Part shown: positions 6,907 through 7,908 of the stretch, piece after piece | Layout of the letters: each line of letters starts with the position of its first letter | Position numbering within the stretch: position 1 is the stretch's first letter | NCBI GenBank assembly: GCA_015711875.1 | Contig: JACVJG010000106.1 | Location: forward strand, 1-7,908 | From: Candidatus Solincola jinzensis | Lineage (GTDB): Bacteria; Actinomycetota; Geothermincolia; Geothermincolales; RBG-13-55-18 | Direction of reading: 5' to 3' | DNA length: 7,908 nt | Notes under the pieces: generated by a model | What the model saw: only the letters and a program-made list of their open reading frames with translations | Databases searched by the model: none | Told to the model about the DNA's origin: nothing | Program-made: the position numbers and the translations under genes

Positions 6907-6914
6907 AGGGGGTG
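6907..6914 (+). promoter_or_regulatory. Ribosome binding site of the DUF192 gene
   Basis: AGGGGGTG lies six nucleotides before the ATG at 6921. A second, similar site (AGGGAG, 6927-6932) precedes an in-frame ATG at 6939, so translation could begin at either. An upstream GTG at 6912 is unlikely because it lies within the first site. Confidence 0.5.
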
Positions 6915-6920
6915 CCCGCC

Positions 6921-7556
6921 ATGAAAAGGGAGAAGGCCATGGACGTCATGGAAGCGGAGGTCCTAAACAAGAGCAGGGGGGTGACGCTGGCTGAGAGGGC
7001 GGCGATAGCGGATACCTCGCGCGCGCGGCGGCGCGGGCTTCTGGGCAGCGAGCGCCTGGAGGACGGGCGCGCGCTCGTCCTCATTCCCTGTCGCCAGGTG
7101 CATACATGCGGCATGCGCTATCCCATCGACGTCGTCTTCGCGGACAGGTCCCTCCGCGTTCTGAAGGTCACGGAGGGGATGAAGCCCTGGCGCCTGGGCC
7201 AGCTTGTCATCAGGGCCGCGCTCGCCATGGAGCTGCCGGCGGGAAAGGTCGCCGCAACGGGCACGACGCGTGGCGACGTGCTCGAGATCCGGCCCTATGC
7301 CCATCAGGCATCTCGCCCGCCTGCGAGGGAAGGGCATAGGGGGTCAAGGGCCTGCCGGGAGGCGAAAGCGGGAGCGAGAGGCAGGGGAGAGGAGAGTGGC
7401 GATCACCCATGCTTTTCCAGTACCAACCATTTGCTTTCTCGGGCGGAATGGATCGCCATACACCGCGAAAGGGATATCCGCTTTCACGGCGAGCCAGCCT
7501 TGCCATGGACCTCGCCGGCGCATGATCCCGTCCCGCGGTCATTGATAGTCGGATAA
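6921..7556 (+). CDS. DUF192 family protein (COG1430) with an anomalous C-terminal tail
   Basis: Residues about 14-123 form a DUF192 domain, a small conserved fold of unknown biochemical function found in bacteria and archaea. Recognisable pieces are RRRGLLGSERL (37-47), the central HTCGMRYPIDVVFAD (61-75), AMELPAGKV (102-110) and the closing GDVLEI (118-123). No signal peptide is seen, so it is probably cytoplasmic. Stand-alone members usually end shortly after GDVLEI, but this frame runs on for 88 residues to 7556. That tail is Arg/Gly/Ser/Pro-rich, has many A/T third positions, matches nothing I recognise and overlaps inverted repeats and a promoter. The domain call is firm. The tail may be a lost stop codon, a sequencing frameshift (the -1 frame stops at 7339) or a real extension. 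fdhD follows on the same strand. Confidence 0.8.
   Translation: MKREKAMDVMEAEVLNKSRGVTLAERAAIADTSRARRRGLLGSERLEDGRALVLIPCRQVHTCGMRYPIDVVFADRSLRVLKVTEGMKPWRLGQLVIRAALAMELPAGKVAATGTTRGDVLEIRPYAHQASRPPAREGHRGSRACREAKAGARGRGEESGDHPCFSSTNHLLSRAEWIAIHRERDIRFHGEPALPWTSPAHDPVPRSLIVG
7293..7341 (+). repeat. Ten-bp perfect inverted repeat with nested hairpin
   Basis: CCCTATGCCC (7293-7302) and GGGCATAGGG (7332-7341) are exact reverse complements 29 bp apart. Inside, CTCGC (7312-7316) pairs with GCGAG (7323-7327). It sits exactly where the DUF192 domain ends. No T-run follows, so it is not a classical terminator; it could be an mRNA 3'-end structure or a protein-binding site. Confidence 0.65.
7397..7517 (+). 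repeat. Cluster of three inverted repeats upstream of fdhD
   Basis: TGGCGATC (7397-7404) pairs perfectly with GATCGCCA (7451-7458). Next, CCG-C-GAAAG (7463-7471) pairs with CTTTC-A-CGG (7481-7489) with one mismatch. Third, CGGCGAG plus CCA (7487-7496) pairs with TGG and CTCGCCG (7506-7517) with a two-base bulge. The second and third stems share CGG at 7487-7489, so they could be mutually exclusive. The tract does not match a molybdenum-cofactor riboswitch that I can recognise. Confidence 0.45.
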
Positions 7557-7571
7557 GCCTGCGCCTATGAT
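7542..7571 (+). promoter_or_regulatory. Near-consensus promoter of fdhD
   Basis: TTGATA (7542-7547) and TATGAT (7566-7571) each match five of six sigma-70 consensus bases, with an 18-nucleotide spacer. A transcript would begin near 7578, about 22 nucleotides before the fdhD ATG at 7600. The promoter overlaps the end of the DUF192 reading frame and rules against the in-frame ATG at 7567, which lies in the -10. Confidence 0.6.
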
Positions 7572-7599
7572 AAGGGGGCGGAGAGCGAAAGGCGTAAGC

Positions 7600-7908
7600 A
7601 TGTCGACGGTTTCACGGGATACGGTTAGATACCATCGCGACGGGGAGCGGGAGCGGCAACCCGATCGCGTGGTGGTGGAGCTTCCCCTGGAGATAAGGGT
7701 CAACGGCATGCCCCTGGTCGCCCTCATGCGCATGCCGGGCATGGACAAGGAGCTTGCGGTCGGTTTCTGTCTTACCGAGAAGGTCATCCGGGACGTCTCA
7801 CAGATAAAACTGCTCAAGCACTGCGGGAGCATGGAACGGGGGCTGGCCGAGGGCCGTGAGGTGGAGAATACCGCCATTGACCGCGGTAACGTGGTGGAGC
7901 TTGAGGTG
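7600..7908 (+). CDS. fdhD: Formate dehydrogenase accessory sulfurtransferase FdhD (N-terminal part, cut by the window edge)
   Basis: The 103 visible codons stay open to the right edge. The family pattern is clear: VVVELPLEIRVNGMPLVALM (residues 24-43), then MPGMDKELAVGFCLTEKVI (45-63) and NVVELEV (97-103). FdhD moves sulfur from a cysteine desulfurase such as IscS to the molybdenum (or tungsten) bis-MGD cofactor, which activates formate dehydrogenase. The catalytic cysteine pair lies beyond the window and cannot be checked. The ATG at 7600 is preferred because of the promoter at 7542-7571, but its ribosome binding site (AAAGG, seven nucleotides upstream) is weak. An in-frame ATG at 7567 would add eleven basic residues. 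It implies that the organism makes a molybdo- or tungsto-formate dehydrogenase. Confidence 0.9.
   Translation, partial: MSTVSRDTVRYHRDGERERQPDRVVVELPLEIRVNGMPLVALMRMPGMDKELAVGFCLTEKVIRDVSQIKLLKHCGSMERGLAEGREVENTAIDRGNVVELEV

Overview
This window is about 7.9 kb of GC-rich bacterial DNA with strong AGGAGG-type ribosome binding sites. AGG arginine codons and occasional ATA codons are frequent. The gene content (membrane sensor kinase, YchF, MeaB, FdhD) suggests a free-living, probably anaerobic or facultative bacterium with formate and acyl-CoA mutase metabolism. A deep-branching actinobacterial or similar GC-rich lineage is a plausible guess, but nothing here fixes the taxonomy.

Left part, minus strand (1-3018): a 991-residue membrane sensor histidine kinase with a doubled GAF-PAS input module. 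Its stop codon overlaps the ribosome binding site of a next gene, of which only ten codons lie in the window. That gene is probably the cognate response regulator. A 156-bp divergent intergenic region (3019-3174) separates the kinase from a complete ychF on the plus strand (3175-4266).

Middle, minus strand: ychF converges on an unrecognised 294-residue, alanine-rich, helical protein with one N-terminal membrane anchor (4459-5343, TTG start). Upstream of it on the same strand is meaB (5444-6394), the G-protein chaperone of B12-dependent acyl-CoA mutases. No mutase gene is in the window. meaB has a credible promoter just ahead of it (TTGACC-17-AAGAAT).

Right part, plus strand: 526 bp without a convincing gene ends in a promoter (TTGAAG-16-TAAAAT) and a striking AT-rich island. 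A DUF192 gene (6921-7556) and the start of fdhD (7600 to the window edge) follow. The DUF192 domain ends near 7290. The remaining 80 or so codons look unlike coding sequence, hold several inverted repeats and run into a near-consensus promoter (TTGATA-18-TATGAT) that fits fdhD.

Most of the window is ordinary housekeeping and regulatory content. I see no CRISPR array, insertion sequence, tRNA, rRNA or defence system. The best places for a second look are the structured stretch between the DUF192 domain and fdhD, and the AT-rich island with the apparently empty region before it.
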